Part shown: positions 8,890 through 18,499 of the stretch, piece by piece
Numbering within the stretch: position 1 is the first letter of the stretch
Layout of the letters: each line of letters opens with the position of its first letter
NCBI RefSeq assembly: GCF_034259105.1
Contig: NZ_CP139478.1
Span: 1,236,501-1,300,500 of the forward strand
Direction of reading: 5' to 3'
From: Limosilactobacillus reuteri
GTDB lineage: Bacteria > Bacillota > Bacilli > Lactobacillales > Lactobacillaceae
DNA: 64,000 nt
The notes under the pieces: model-generated
The model's database searches: none
What the model saw: the letters and a program-made list of their open reading frames with translations, nothing else
Told to the model about the DNA's origin: nothing
Made by a program: the position numbers and the translations under genes

Positions 8890-9279
8890 TTAATGCTGAG
8901 ATGCTCCAGTAGAGGCATCAGCCTTATTATCGGAATGGTCATCAGCGTCATTAACAAATCCAGCTACGTCAGGTGTATCGCCATCTTCATGTTGAAAATG
9001 AAAAACCGGTCCGTCGGCTTGCGGATCATAGTCAACAGTAGTTATAAGATCCTTAAAGAACCACTCATCTAGCGAATCAATGTGATAGTTAATACCATCC
9101 TTTTTAACCTCTAAAATTGGATCAACTGGTTTATCTTCACGAGTGAATCCTTGTGAAAAACCATGATGGACTTCAGTTTGACCATAAGTTTTACCGTAAA
9201 ACTTTATTCCATTTCCCGATTCTAATCCCATTTCGTCACGAAACCATTGACTTGCAGCATCAGTAATAATCAATTTCAT
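8890..9279 (-). CDS. HesB/IscA-like (YneR-type) protein without cysteines
   Basis: 129 residues. The N-terminus MKLIITDAASQWF and the following IKFYGKTYGQTEVHHGFSQG core match the HesB/YneR branch of the iron-sulfur scaffold fold. Classical IscA proteins bind Fe-S through three conserved cysteines; this protein has no cysteine at all, so it cannot be a scaffold of that kind. The C-terminal 35 residues are acidic, rich in Asp and His, and probably disordered. The ATG at 9279 is chosen because GGAGGGA lies 5 bp upstream; an upstream TTG would overlap that site. Function unknown. Confidence 0.8.
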   Translation of the reverse strand: MKLIITDAASQWFRDEMGLESGNGIKFYGKTYGQTEVHHGFSQGFTREDKPVDPILEVKKDGINYHIDSLDEWFFKDLITTVDYDPQADGPVFHFQHEDGDTPDVAGFVNDADDHSDNKADASTGASQH

Positions 9280-9357
9280 TTTTATTCCCTCCAACGTTCA
9301 GTGATATCGCTTTCATACACCTTACTATAGCATAGTAGAAAAATAATACCAATAAGA

Positions 9358-9399
9358 AAAGCGAGATTGAGAAATTCACTACATTCCTCGATCTCGCTT
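9358..9399 (-). terminator. Rho-independent terminator of greA
   Basis: An AAGCGAGAT...ATCTCGCTT stem with one interruption. On the minus strand it is followed by TTTTCTTATT. It lies 13 bp past the greA stop. Confidence 0.8.
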
Positions 9400-9411
9400 A
9401 AATTATTTTAA

Positions 9412-9888
9412 TTAATCAACCTTGATAATCTTTAACTTGATTGTCCCATTTGGAACGTCAACATCGACAACTTCACCGACTTTGTGTCCTAAGAGACCCT
9501 TTGCCATTGGAGATTCATTAGAAATCTTACCATTGAATGGATCAGATTCTGATTCACCAACAATTTGGTATTCTTCTGGTTCTTCATCTGGCAATTCTTG
9601 AATAGTAATTGTCCGTCCCATGGATACTTCATCCTTATCGACATCTTCATTATCGATAATTTCAGCATATTGAAGCATGTTTTCAATTTGAGCAATCCGG
9701 CTTTCAACCATTGCTTGTTCGTCTTTTGCTGATTCATATTCTGAGTTTTCAGATAAATCACCATAACTACGAGCAATCTTTATCCGCTTAATAACTTCTG
9801 GTCGACGCTTCAAGCGATATTCTTCAAGTTCATCTTCAAGCTTTTTCTTCCCTTCAAGGGTCATTGGAAAAGTTTTTTCTTCAGCCAT
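9412..9888 (-). CDS. greA: Transcription elongation factor GreA
   Basis: 158 residues, the usual size. An N-terminal coiled-coil finger (about residues 10-75, with [19 protein letters not shown] near the tip) is followed by a C-terminal FKBP-like domain containing [16 protein letters not shown]. GreA enters the RNA polymerase secondary channel and stimulates cleavage of backtracked RNA. The ATG at 9888 is used because GGAGTG lies 6 bp upstream; a GTG three codons earlier overlaps that site. It follows udk in the same direction, an order common in lactobacilli. Confidence 0.97.
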   Translation of the reverse strand: MAEEKTFPMTLEGKKKLEDELEEYRLKRRPEVIKRIKIARSYGDLSENSEYESAKDEQAMVESRIAQIENMLQYAEIIDNEDVDKDEVSMGRTITIQELPDEEPEEYQIVGESESDPFNGKISNESPMAKGLLGHKVGEVVDVDVPNGTIKLKIIKVD

Positions 9889-9951
9889 TATAAACACTCC
9901 TCATAATTTATCCAGTGCAACATTACCATTTCTACTTCAGCTTGTAAATAC

Positions 9952-10608
9952 CTATTGTAATTCCGTATGTCCACGTTTTACCAAAATATCACGGATCTTT
10001 GTAGACAATAGGTCAATTGCAACTTGGTTTTCGCCACCTTCTGGCACAATAATGTCAGCGTAGCGTTTAGTTGGTTCAACAAATTGATGGTACATTGGCT
10101 TAACCGTAGCTAAATATTGCGTAATAATTGAATCAAGAGACCGTCCACGCTCTACCATATCACGTTGAATCCGGCGAATAATCCGAATGTCATCATCTGT
10201 ATCAACGTAAACCTTAATATCCATTAAATCACGTAAACGCTCATCATCAAGAATTAAGATTCCTTCCAAAATAATAACATCGGTTGGTTCTACATGAACG
10301 GTTTTGTCTGAACGTGTATATTGTGCATAGTCATATACCGGCATCTCAATAGCCTTATTACTTCGCAAATCCGTTAGTTGCTTAATTAAAAAATTGGTAT
10401 CAAATGCAAGTGGATGATCATAATTTACTGCTTTACGTTCATCCATTGTCATATCTGACTGATCATTATAGTAAGTATCTTGGTTAATAATCTGGATCGC
10501 TTGCCCATGCAATTGGTCATAGATTTTATTACTTACCGTTGTCTTTCCACTACCGGAACCACCTGTAACACCAATAACTACTGGACGCTTATTCTGTTGA
10601 ATACTCAT
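9952..10608 (-). CDS. udk: Uridine kinase
   Basis: 218 residues. The P-loop [14 protein letters not shown] lies at the N-terminus, followed by [19 protein letters not shown], and the EGILIL segment typical of uridine/cytidine kinases. It phosphorylates uridine and cytidine with GTP or ATP for pyrimidine salvage. The ATG at 10608 follows a GGGAGACAAATTG ribosome binding region; the open frame extends 22 codons further upstream but without family similarity. It precedes greA on the same strand with a 63-bp gap. Confidence 0.95.
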   Translation of the reverse strand: MSIQQNKRPVVIGVTGGSGSGKTTVSNKIYDQLHGQAIQIINQDTYYNDQSDMTMDERKAVNYDHPLAFDTNFLIKQLTDLRSNKAIEMPVYDYAQYTRSDKTVHVEPTDVIILEGILILDDERLRDLMDIKVYVDTDDDIRIIRRIQRDMVERGRSLDSIITQYLATVKPMYHQFVEPTKRYADIIVPEGGENQVAIDLLSTKIRDILVKRGHTELQ

Positions 10609-10719
10609 CAATTTGTCTCCCTCATAAAACTTTCTAATCTGAAATAGTATATAGCACTCTTTTGTGATGCGCAAGATAATTACTAATTTAAATTATTAAA
10701 GGTGAGGTGAAAGGGAATA

Positions 10720-11358
10720 TTAATGCATCACAACATAGTAATTTCCAGGGAAGTATTGTTGGTCAGTAATTTTAACTGTTTCATTTTCATTTGGCGCTTG
10801 AATAATCCGACCATCCCCAAGTGAAATGGCAACGTGATATGGCGCATCATCAGAACCATAAAAAATAAGGGCTCCATATGGCGCGTTTAAAACATTATCG
10901 TGAATATGTGGTCCTAAAGCTTGTTGTTCATACGTCGTCCGTTGTGGAATACCGTAACAATATTGAACCAACCCAGAACAATCAAATCCGCCTGGCTTAT
11001 TACCACCCCATACATAAGGGGTTCCTAAATAAGACATTGCCTTGTTAACAGAATCTTGCAGACTTTGACTGTTCTTGCTAGCTTGATCTTTTTTCTCAGC
11101 ATTATTAGCAGGTGTTTCATTTTTATCTTTGGTTGGAATTGTCAACTTTTGTCCCACAAAAATCAACTCTTTATTTTGCAAGTGATTAGCGGTTGCAATA
11201 TCATCCGCATTAACATTATACTTTTGAGCAATCCCATTCAAACTATCGCCAGCATTGACCGTAATAGTCGTATCAGCCTTTGCAGTTACAGTGCCCATTG
11301 CCATTGCGCCAGCTACCCCTAACGACGATGCAAGAATTTTCTTTGTTGTTGATTTCAT
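10720..11358 (-). CDS. Secreted LysM-NlpC/P60 peptidoglycan hydrolase
   Basis: 212 residues: a signal peptide (about residues 1-28, cleaved near AKA-DTT), one LysM domain (about 32-75, ITVNAGDSLNGIAQKYNV), a charged Asn/Lys/Asp-rich linker, and an NlpC/P60 domain. The catalytic Cys is in FDCSGLVQYC and the His in PYHVAISLGDG. Such enzymes cut D-gamma-glutamyl bonds in peptidoglycan stem peptides, usually in cell separation or wall turnover. It has its own promoter and a long AT-rich leader. A 5' inverted repeat near the promoter may be an operator (inference). Confidence 0.92.
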   Translation of the reverse strand: MKSTTKKILASSLGVAGAMAMGTVTAKADTTITVNAGDSLNGIAQKYNVNADDIATANHLQNKELIFVGQKLTIPTKDKNETPANNAEKKDQASKNSQSLQDSVNKAMSYLGTPYVWGGNKPGGFDCSGLVQYCYGIPQRTTYEQQALGPHIHDNVLNAPYGALIFYGSDDAPYHVAISLGDGRIIQAPNENETVKITDQQYFPGNYYVVMH

Positions 11359-11415
11359 TATTTCGTTTATCCCTCTTTATATTAAATATCATTATTTTAT
11401 TATCAAACTATTAAT

Positions 11416-11444
11416 AAAATAGCAGAAAATTTTCAGCGCTTCAA
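11416..11444 (-). promoter_or_regulatory. Probable sigma-A promoter of the NlpC/P60 gene
   Basis: Minus-strand TTGAAG (11439-11444), a 17-bp spacer, then TATTTT (11416-11421). It sits about 60 bp upstream of the start codon. Just upstream of the -35 box, CACTAA and TTAGTG form an inverted repeat (about 11446-11466) that could be a regulator site. Confidence 0.55.
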
Positions 11445-11510
11445 CCACTAATTATTAGTTTAGTGATTAGCCCTATAATATAAATACGTAAAAAATAATT
11501 ATTTGCACTA

Positions 11511-11538
11511 AAAAAGGCCGAAAAGTTTCGGCCCTTTT
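11511..11538 (-). terminator. Rho-independent terminator of pheST
   Basis: A GGGCCGAAA/TTTCGGCC stem six bases past the pheT stop, followed on the minus strand by a TTTTTT run. Confidence 0.85.
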
Positions 11539-11543
11539 AATTT

Positions 11544-13961
11544 TTAACGAATTTCTGCATCAACCTTATCTTGCAAATAAGCAGTAACCTTATCAAAGGC
11601 CGTGTTTACTTGGTCTTCAGTTAACGTTCCTTTATCATCTTGATAAGTTAAGGTGTAAGCTAATGACTTCTTGCCAGCAGGAAGGTGAGAACCAGCATAA
11701 ACATCAAATAGGTGAATGTCCTTAAGGTAAGCACCACCCTTTTGCTTAATTGCCTCTACAATTGTTGCATTTTCAACATCATCATCAACCAAGAGAGCAA
11801 TATCGCGAGTGATTGAAGGATACTTACTAATAGGTGTATATTCATTTTCAATCTTTGATGCAGCTAGTAATGATTCTAGATTTAATTCAAATACGTATGT
11901 TTCTGGAATCTTGTATTCCTTAGCAGTTTGTGGGTGAACTTGACCAATGAAGCCAACTAATTGGTCATCAACCGTAATATCGGCTGTTCGTCCTGGATGC
12001 ATTTCTGGCCGATCACTAGTTGAAACATAAGCAACCTTACCAGCAATTCCCATATTCTTAAGGTAACGTTCAACGATCCCCTTTAGTTGGAAGAAATCAA
12101 CCGGTTGATCCTTCTTATTCCAGCTATTAGCTACCATTTGACCAGTGACCGCTGCTGCAAGGTGTTCTTGTTCTACTGGACGTTCATCCCCCATCGGCAA
12201 GAATACCCGGCCTTCTTCATATAGTGCTACGTTATCAACATTCCGCGCCACGTTGTAAGCAATATCATTAAGCAAGCCGCTAACAATATTCATCCGGGTA
12301 GCTACATGGTCCGAACTCATTGGGAAGTCAAGTTTCATTGGTTCAGCAAGTGGCTTAATTTGGAACTGCTTAGCCTTCTCAACAGTTGTTAAGGAATAAC
12401 TAATTGCTTGAGTTAAGCCCATTCCTTCGAGATCATGACGACTTGCCCGAATAAACCGTTGACGTGGAGTAAGTCCTCCCCGGTTACGCGTCATCGTTGG
12501 TAAAGTAGACGGTAAGTTATCATAACCATAAATCCGCGCAATTTCTTCATAAAGATCAGCTGCCAGGCTAATATCCCACCGCCGTGCTGGAGCAATCACT
12601 GTTAATTGATCGTCATCATCAACAGTGTAAGCAAATGCCAAGCGATCAAAAATGTCAGTAACTTGTTCCATGGTTAATGAAGTTCCCAGAACATGATTAA
12701 TCTTCGCAAGGGATAGTTTGATTGGGGTATCAACTGCTGGCGCTTCACTACCAGTAACAATTCCAGCAGTAATCGTTCCCCCAGCAAGCTCCTTAATCAT
12801 TTCGGCTGCTTCATTCAATGCGGTTTCAACGGTTGCTGGATTGATTCCACGTTCAAACCGCATTGAGGATTCACTATGAAGATCTAAGCGCCGGGCTTGC
12901 TTCCGGACCATTACTGGATCAAAAATGGCTGCTTCAATGGCAACAGTTGTCGTATCATCACTTACTGCAGTTCCTTCTCCACCCATCGTTCCCGCAAGCG
13001 CAACTGGATGATCATCGACAGTTACAACAATATCATTTGCTTTTAAGGTTTGTTCATCCCCGTCTAATGTAATAAACTTTTCACCTTCATTAGCGTGGCG
13101 AACCCCAAAGTTTTTACCAGATAATTGATCATAATCATAACTGTGGAGTGGTTGACCATATTTAAGAAGGACATAGTTAGTCACATCCACAACATTATTT
13201 ACAGGACGAATACCACTATTCCATAAGCGAATTTGAAGCCATAATGGACTTTCGGCAATTTTAACGCCTTTGATTACCCGTAATTTATAAGTTGGTGCAA
13301 TCTTAGTATCATTAATTTCTGCTTGAAGAAAATCCGTGGTCTTTTCAGTACCTTCTTCTTTAATCGTAATTTCCTTAAAATGTGGCTTTAACCCGTAAAA
13401 GGCAGCGATATCATTAACATTTCCATAAATACTAAGCATATCTCCACGGTTAGGAGTTACGTCTGTATCGATGATCGTATCGTCCATTCCTAAGTACTTA
13501 AATACGGGATCACCATTTTTAGCATCATCTGGTAAGAAGTAGATACCATCTTCGTAATCTTTAGGCGCAATCTTGTCGCTAAAGCCAATTTCTTGAAGAG
13601 CACAAAGCATTCCATTTGACTCAACACCGCGAATCTTGCCACGCTTAATCTTTTGGTTATCAGCAATTCGCGCACCGTGAAGGGCTACGATTACCTTTTT
13701 ACCTTCTTGGACGTTCGGGGCACCACAAACAATTTGAATCGGTTCTTCTTCGCCAACATCAACTTGACAAACATGAAGGTGGTCTGAGTCAGGGTGATTT
13801 TCACATTTTACTACTTCCCCAACAACAATCTTTTTTAATCCGTCGCTCAGTGAGTAAACGTCATTAATGTCCACAGAGGTACGAGCAATCTTTTCAGCTA
13901 AATCTTGAGGGGCAACGTCTAAATCAAGGTATTCTTGAAGCCATTGATATGATACTTTCAT
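11544..13961 (-). CDS. pheT: Phenylalanyl-tRNA synthetase beta subunit
   Basis: 805 residues, full length. Domains in order: an EMAP-like tRNA-binding domain near residues 40-150 (VVGEVVKCENHPDSDHLHVCQVD), the B3/B4 editing domain, B5, the catalytic-like core, and a C-terminal ferredoxin-fold anticodon-binding domain (YTPISKYPSITRDIALLVDD). It forms the alpha2-beta2 enzyme with PheS and hydrolyses mischarged Tyr-tRNA(Phe). It starts 6 bp after pheS, so the two are cotranscribed under the T-box. Confidence 0.98.
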   Translation of the reverse strand: MKVSYQWLQEYLDLDVAPQDLAEKIARTSVDINDVYSLSDGLKKIVVGEVVKCENHPDSDHLHVCQVDVGEEEPIQIVCGAPNVQEGKKVIVALHGARIADNQKIKRGKIRGVESNGMLCALQEIGFSDKIAPKDYEDGIYFLPDDAKNGDPVFKYLGMDDTIIDTDVTPNRGDMLSIYGNVNDIAAFYGLKPHFKEITIKEEGTEKTTDFLQAEINDTKIAPTYKLRVIKGVKIAESPLWLQIRLWNSGIRPVNNVVDVTNYVLLKYGQPLHSYDYDQLSGKNFGVRHANEGEKFITLDGDEQTLKANDIVVTVDDHPVALAGTMGGEGTAVSDDTTTVAIEAAIFDPVMVRKQARRLDLHSESSMRFERGINPATVETALNEAAEMIKELAGGTITAGIVTGSEAPAVDTPIKLSLAKINHVLGTSLTMEQVTDIFDRLAFAYTVDDDDQLTVIAPARRWDISLAADLYEEIARIYGYDNLPSTLPTMTRNRGGLTPRQRFIRASRHDLEGMGLTQAISYSLTTVEKAKQFQIKPLAEPMKLDFPMSSDHVATRMNIVSGLLNDIAYNVARNVDNVALYEEGRVFLPMGDERPVEQEHLAAAVTGQMVANSWNKKDQPVDFFQLKGIVERYLKNMGIAGKVAYVSTSDRPEMHPGRTADITVDDQLVGFIGQVHPQTAKEYKIPETYVFELNLESLLAASKIENEYTPISKYPSITRDIALLVDDDVENATIVEAIKQKGGAYLKDIHLFDVYAGSHLPAGKKSLAYTLTYQDDKGTLTEDQVNTAFDKVTAYLQDKVDAEIR

Positions 13962-13967
13962 TTCACA

Positions 13968-15014
13968 TTATCCTTTCTGGTCAAATTGGTTAAGGAAGCG
14001 GACATCATTTTGGTAGAAGTTACGGATATCATCAACACCGTACTTCAGCATGGCAAAACGATCTGGTCCAAGTCCAAAGGCAAAACCGCCGTATTCTTCT
14101 GGATCAACGCCTGACATCTTAAGCACATTTGGATGAACCATTCCGGCACCAAGAACTTCAATCCAACCAGTTTGTTTACAAATTGCACAACCCTTGCCAA
14201 GGCAGTTGAAACAAGTAATATCTGCCTCAACTGATGGTTCAGTAAATGGGAAGTAACTTGGTCGCAAGCGAACCTTTAACTTGTCACCGAAAAGTTTTTG
14301 AGCAACGGCCTCAAGAGTTCCCTTCAAATCAGCCATGGTAATATTTTTACCAACAACCATCCCTTCAATTTGGTGGAATTGGTGACTGTGAGTTGCATCA
14401 TCAGTATCACGCCGGTAAACCTTACCTGGTGAAATCATCTTTAGTGGGCCTTGACTAAAATCATGTTTTTCGAGCATCCGTGCTTGCATTGGTGACGTTT
14501 GGGTCCGCATCAAAACAGATGGCGTAACATAAAATGTATCTTGCATGTCACGAGCTGGGTGATCCTTTGGCAAGTTTAACTTTTCAAAGTTATAAACTTC
14601 TTGTTCAACTTCATCCCCAACTGCTACTTCATACCCCATTGATACAAACAAGTCCACAACTTGGTCAATGATTTGTTGAATAACATGGGGTTGCCCTTGT
14701 GCTACTGGTGTTCCAGGAAGAGTAACATCAATTGTTTGGGCTGCTAACTTAGCATTCATGGCGGCCTGTTCTAGCTCAGCACGCTTTTCTTCAATCGCAG
14801 CTGATAATTCATCCCGCACCTTGTTAGCAAATTGCCCTACTTTAGGACGTTCTTCAGCACTAAGATCACGCATGCCCCGAAGAACTGAAGTAATCGGTCC
14901 CTTCTTTCCCAGCATCTTGACGCGGATTTCATTAATTCGCTTTAAATCCTCTGATTGTTTAATATCTTGCAATCCTTCTTCACGAAGTTCGGCTAATTTC
15001 TCTCTTAGTCCCAT
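13968..15014 (-). CDS. pheS: Phenylalanyl-tRNA synthetase alpha subunit
   Basis: 348 residues, standard. An N-terminal coiled coil (about residues 1-90) contacts tRNA. The class II motif 2 region reads [23 protein letters not shown], and motif 3 is [16 protein letters not shown]. The [17 protein letters not shown] segment with four cysteines is typical of Firmicutes PheS. The enzyme charges tRNA(Phe) together with PheT. It is preceded by a T-box leader with a perfect intrinsic terminator. Confidence 0.98.
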   Translation of the reverse strand: MGLREKLAELREEGLQDIKQSEDLKRINEIRVKMLGKKGPITSVLRGMRDLSAEERPKVGQFANKVRDELSAAIEEKRAELEQAAMNAKLAAQTIDVTLPGTPVAQGQPHVIQQIIDQVVDLFVSMGYEVAVGDEVEQEVYNFEKLNLPKDHPARDMQDTFYVTPSVLMRTQTSPMQARMLEKHDFSQGPLKMISPGKVYRRDTDDATHSHQFHQIEGMVVGKNITMADLKGTLEAVAQKLFGDKLKVRLRPSYFPFTEPSVEADITCFNCLGKGCAICKQTGWIEVLGAGMVHPNVLKMSGVDPEEYGGFAFGLGPDRFAMLKYGVDDIRNFYQNDVRFLNQFDQKG

Positions 15015-15032
15015 ATTTTCACTCCTTAATTC

Positions 15033-15262
15033 AAAAAAGCCTCATCCCAATATAGGGACGAGGCTTCGCGGTACCACCCTAGTTTGTAGGAACAAATCCT
15101 ACACACTCAAATAATCAATAACGGTGATTGGCCGGAATACCATTACGTATCAGCTCCGAAAGTGAAATTCGCCTTAGATCACTGATTGCAATTCTCAGCT
15201 CATGGTTGCAACTCTCTAACAGGATCGTCTAGCTACTAGCTCTCATCATCGCTTTTAATTCA
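15033..15262 (-). ncRNA. T-box leader of pheST
   Basis: The minus-strand leader carries the T-box sequence AGGGTGGTACCGCG (15067-15080), which pairs with the uncharged tRNA acceptor end and forms the antiterminator. The competing terminator is a 10-bp stem (15039-15048 with 15055-15064) followed by TTTTTT. Upstream lies a long Stem I region containing TTC triplets that could serve as the Phe specifier (in the GAATTTCACTTTC stretch). Transcription of pheST should rise when tRNA(Phe) is uncharged. Stem I boundaries are approximate. Confidence 0.95.
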
Positions 15263-15269
15263 ATTACAT

Positions 15270-15298
15270 ATTCTAGACAATCATCTGTAAGGCGTCAA
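15270..15298 (-). promoter_or_regulatory. Promoter of the pheST T-box leader
   Basis: Minus-strand TTGACG (15293-15298), a 17-bp spacer, then TAGAAT (15270-15275). The T-box leader starts a few bases downstream. Confidence 0.8.
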
Positions 15299-15306
15299 GC
15301 GTTATT

Positions 15307-15645
15307 TTAAATCCACTTGTCACTCCATGCATGAACAGCTTCCATGACTGGGCGCAATTCTTGACCACGTTCAGTCAAAGAATAATCTACCCGACTAGAA
15401 CCTTCGTAAGTGTTACGAATAACAATTTGTTCGTCTTCGAGTTCTTTTAATCGTTCACATAAAACTCGATCGCTGCACTTTGCAATGCTACTGGCAATAT
15501 CCTTAAATCGCATGTTGCCATTTTTAAGTAGTACTTCAATGATTAATCCGTTCCATTTCTTTCCCAAGATCATAAACGTACGTGTAAATTTTGGACAAAG
15601 TTTACAGTCTTCATCAAGTGCCTTTTCTGCTACTAATTGTTCCAT
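15307..15645 (-). CDS. HxlR family winged-helix transcriptional regulator
   Basis: 112 residues, typical of the HxlR (DUF24) family: an N-terminal cysteine region (DEDCKLCPKF), a winged helix with ILGKKWNGLIIEVLLKNG and FKDIASSIAKCSDRVLCERLKELE, and the wing YSLTERGQEL. Several members sense thiol or electrophile stress through an N-terminal cysteine; the CKLCP cysteines here could do so (inference). It lies 20 bp after the HD-domain gene and probably shares its transcript. The target genes are not evident from the sequence. Confidence 0.9.
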   Translation of the reverse strand: MEQLVAEKALDEDCKLCPKFTRTFMILGKKWNGLIIEVLLKNGNMRFKDIASSIAKCSDRVLCERLKELEDEQIVIRNTYEGSSRVDYSLTERGQELRPVMEAVHAWSDKWI

Positions 15646-15665
15646 AATTTAACTCTCCTTCTCCT

Positions 15666-16172
15666 CTACCAAGTTGTTTGCATTCGACGTTTCTTAATCT
15701 TTCGACGCATCTTTGCACGTAGCGGGCCAAAGAATTCATGCTCTGCTTCGAAATCATCAACTAGCGATACAATTAAACTCTCCGGATAGCGTGGCACTGC
15801 CAACGTTGCGCCAAACATATGCTTAAGGATAATATCCTTTTCTTTTTTATTTAACGGGGTTAGCTTTTCAGCATTGCGTAATGCAACTCGGGGATGAATA
15901 AATGCATGGGTTCCTAAATTAAACTTAGTCGTCCGCCAATCATAATAAAAGAGATCATGCAAGAGACCTGCCCGCGCAGTACTGCGATAATCAAGATGCA
16001 TTTTTTTAGCAATTTTGTAGCTATCATACGAAACCGCAATAGAATGTTGCAGGCGGGTAGAGTGATGATGCTGAGTATAGTTCGCTAGCTTTTGGACAGC
16101 TGGCTGGGCTAAAAGATCGGCAACGATTGAAACATACTCTTTATCGGTGCGCCATTCATTTTTTGATTTCAT
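15666..16172 (-). CDS. HD-domain phosphohydrolase-like protein
   Basis: 168 residues. A metal-binding HD signature is visible: HSIAVSYDSYKIAKKM with an upstream His cluster, GLLHDLFYYDW (the HD pair), and a later LKHMFGATLAVPRYPES helix. The family hydrolyses phosphates from nucleotides or related compounds; the substrate is unknown. The ATG at 16172 is chosen because AAAGGGG lies 6-7 bp upstream; the frame runs 13 codons further but without support. The C-terminus is strongly basic (KMRRKIKKRRMQ), which suggests contact with nucleic acid or ribosome (inference). Confidence 0.8.
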   Translation of the reverse strand: MKSKNEWRTDKEYVSIVADLLAQPAVQKLANYTQHHHSTRLQHSIAVSYDSYKIAKKMHLDYRSTARAGLLHDLFYYDWRTTKFNLGTHAFIHPRVALRNAEKLTPLNKKEKDIILKHMFGATLAVPRYPESLIVSLVDDFEAEHEFFGPLRAKMRRKIKKRRMQTTW

Positions 16173-16236
16173 GTAATACCCCTTTTCTATATTATTGCAA
16201 TTATCATACACGATTTTAACGAGAAAATAAATTAAT

Positions 16237-17013
16237 TTAATCTAGATTTTGATTAAGCTGAAACATTAAAATTCCTGCAGAAATAGCGACGTTAAGCGAT
16301 TCGGCTTCACCATGCATTGGAATATAGAGATTATCAGTTGTTTGTGAAAGAAGATCGTCGCTCATCCCCTGCCCTTCATTGCCCATAATTAAGGCAAAAG
16401 TATCACCAGGATCAACAGTCCGGAAGTTTTTGGCTTGGGGATTCAGTTGCGTTCCATACACCGGAGCATTGATTGATTTAAAATCATCAATCCACTTTCT
16501 TAAGTCACCCTCAAACATTTGAAGGTGAAATTGACTTCCTTGCATTGAGCGAACAACTTTGGGACCAAATAAGTCTGCTGAGCGTTGTCCAACTACTACT
16601 CCAGTAAACCCAGCGGCATCTGCTGTCCGCACCATTGTCCCCACGTTTCCTGGATCTTGAACCCGGTCGAGGAAAAGCCATGCCCCATGCAATGGCCCTG
16701 CTGGTAAACGATGAGAATCTGGTAAAGCAACAACCGCGGCAATCCCTTGAGGCGTTACCGTATCAGTAATATGCTTCATGATCTCTTCAGTAACTTCATA
16801 GGTTGCATTAGCCATTCCTTCAAGCTCTGGATGGGCAGCTAATTGTTCAGCTGTTCCGACTACTTCTAAGAGCTCGATTCCAGCTTTGGATGCCTCTTGA
16901 ACTAAGTGCCAGCCGTCTAACAGGTAAGTACCAGTCTGACGCCGTGCTTTTTTGGTTTGCAGCTTCTTCCAATCTTTAACGTGCTGATTATGAATTGATG
17001 TTAATTGTTCCAT
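16237..17013 (-). CDS. TrmH/SpoU family RNA 2'-O-ribose methyltransferase
   Basis: 258 residues: an N-terminal L30e-like substrate-binding domain (residues 1-100), then a SPOUT knot domain. Motif 1 is FLDRVQDPGNVGTMVRTADAAGF, motif 2 LIMGNEGQGMSDD, motif 3 IPMHGEAESLNVAISAGILMF. Members use SAM to methylate riboses in 23S rRNA or tRNA; the exact site cannot be read from the sequence. It diverges from acyP and yidC, an arrangement common in lactobacilli. Confidence 0.92.
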   Translation of the reverse strand: MEQLTSIHNQHVKDWKKLQTKKARRQTGTYLLDGWHLVQEASKAGIELLEVVGTAEQLAAHPELEGMANATYEVTEEIMKHITDTVTPQGIAAVVALPDSHRLPAGPLHGAWLFLDRVQDPGNVGTMVRTADAAGFTGVVVGQRSADLFGPKVVRSMQGSQFHLQMFEGDLRKWIDDFKSINAPVYGTQLNPQAKNFRTVDPGDTFALIMGNEGQGMSDDLLSQTTDNLYIPMHGEAESLNVAISAGILMFQLNQNLD

Positions 17014-17111
17014 ATATTTTGCATGCTCCTTCTTGTTAATTAAATTATACCATGTTCCTGTTGTACAATTGTTATTAACTAATAATAAGTTTTCATTAAG
17101 GAGTTTTAATT

Positions 17112-17387
17112 ATGGTTAATTATCATCTTACCATTACTGGACGCGTTCAAGGAGTTGGATTCCGCTGGAGCGTCTATCAGTTGGCACAACAAGCAGAAAT
17201 AGAAGGGATCGTTATGAATAAGCATGATGGGAGCGTTTATTGTGAATTGCAGGGTCCCATTGAGATTGTTAAACAATTAATCTCTAAAATTAAAGCTGGA
17301 CCCACTCCTTATGCTCGAATTACTAAGGTTAAAATCATCGAAGGAAGCCTGCAAAACTACCATCATTCATTTCAAATCACGCATTAG
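17112..17387 (+). CDS. acyP: Acylphosphatase
   Basis: 91 residues, normal size. The acylphosphatase signature is complete: GRVQGVGFRWSV, with the phosphate-binding Arg in the GVGFR loop, and VMNKHDGSVYCELQGP holding the catalytic Asn. The enzyme hydrolyses acyl phosphates such as carbamoyl or acetyl phosphate. The ATG follows AAGGAG. It lies upstream of yidC on the same strand with a 98-bp gap that could hold a yidC promoter. Confidence 0.95.
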   Translation: MVNYHLTITGRVQGVGFRWSVYQLAQQAEIEGIVMNKHDGSVYCELQGPIEIVKQLISKIKAGPTPYARITKVKIIEGSLQNYHHSFQITH

Positions 17388-17485
17388 TTCGCGATTAGCG
17401 GTAGAATTCAATTCCTGAATAGAGTAAAATACGTACTATTAACGTAATTAATATACAAAGAAATAAGGGAGTTTGATTCATTAAT

Positions 17486-18436
17486 ATGAAACGAAAACGA
17501 ATAACGATCGCTGGGGGTCTCTTTACCCTCCTGCTGCTTCTTAGCGGATGTGTACGGACTACTAAGAGCGGTCGACCATACGGGTTTGTCTATGACTATA
17601 TGGCTAAACCAATGCAGCACTTGATGGAATGGTTAGCCAGCCACATGGGCAATAACTACGGTTGGGCAATTATTGTCATTGTGGTAGTTGTGCGAACAAT
17701 TCTTTTACCAGTGATGTTCTCACAAATGAAAAAATCAACCATTATGCAAGAAAAGATGTCCAAGGTCCAACCATTGATTAAAGAACTAACAGAAAAACAA
17801 AAAGCAGCCAAGACTCCTGAAGAACAGGCTGCCGTTAGTCAACAAATGATGGCTCTTTATCGGGATAACAACATTAGCTTAACTGGCGGTATTGGCTGTC
17901 TCCCATTGTTAATTCAGCTGCCAATTTTTGCCGCCTTATATGCTGCTATCCGTTATTCGCCAGACCTTTACCATGCAACTTTCTTTGGGATTCCACTTGG
18001 TAAGCCAAGTATTATCTTAGCGGTCTTATCTTTTATTGCCTATGCTGCCCAGAGTTATCTTGGGCTTGTCGGTGTTCCTGAAGCCCAGAAGAAGCAAATG
18101 AAGGCTGCTATTTGGATGAGTCCTTTCATGACCTTCTTCATTTCTATCACTTCTTCTGCCGGATTAGGTCTTTACTTCTTCATTGGTGGATTATTTGCCA
18201 TCTTACAAACCTTGATGGTCAATGCTTACCGTCCGCGGATTCGTCGCCAAATTGAGGAAGAGAGCAAGAAGAACCCAATTAAAATGCCAGAAGCACCAGT
18301 AATTAACACCCCTAGTTCTTCAACTAAACCGACTGATGCAATTGACCAATTACGTAAAGGCGATGCCAAGCCAAGCGATCAAGCAAACCATAATCGTCAA
18401 CGTAATGCTGGCAAACAGCAACATCATAAAAAATAA
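17486..18436 (+). CDS. yidC: Membrane protein insertase YidC/OxaA
   Basis: 316 residues. A lipoprotein signal (LLLLLSG-C, lipidated Cys at about residue 22) is followed by five membrane segments. The conserved hydrophilic-groove Arg is in the first segment after the signal (VVVRTILLPVM), then a cytoplasmic coiled loop (QPLIKELTEKQKAAKTPEEQ) and GGIGCLPLLIQLPIFAALYAAI. The C-terminal tail is long and basic (about 70 residues, His/Lys/Arg-rich), like the YidC2 type that binds ribosomes. It inserts proteins into the membrane with or without Sec. Confidence 0.96.
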   Translation: MKRKRITIAGGLFTLLLLLSGCVRTTKSGRPYGFVYDYMAKPMQHLMEWLASHMGNNYGWAIIVIVVVVRTILLPVMFSQMKKSTIMQEKMSKVQPLIKELTEKQKAAKTPEEQAAVSQQMMALYRDNNISLTGGIGCLPLLIQLPIFAALYAAIRYSPDLYHATFFGIPLGKPSIILAVLSFIAYAAQSYLGLVGVPEAQKKQMKAAIWMSPFMTFFISITSSAGLGLYFFIGGLFAILQTLMVNAYRPRIRRQIEEESKKNPIKMPEAPVINTPSSSTKPTDAIDQLRKGDAKPSDQANHNRQRNAGKQQHHKK

Positions 18437-18444
18437 TTATCAAG

Positions 18445-18486
18445 AAGCTGGGAGAAAGCAAAAGTTTTTTCTCAGCTTTGTTTTTT
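18445..18486 (+). terminator. Rho-independent terminator of yidC
   Basis: An AAGCTGGGAGAAA/TTTCTCAGCTT stem ending in TTTGTTTTTT, 8 bp past the yidC stop. The next gene's GGAGG begins right after the T run. Confidence 0.85.
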
Positions 18487-18499
18487 CGGAGGAAGACAC

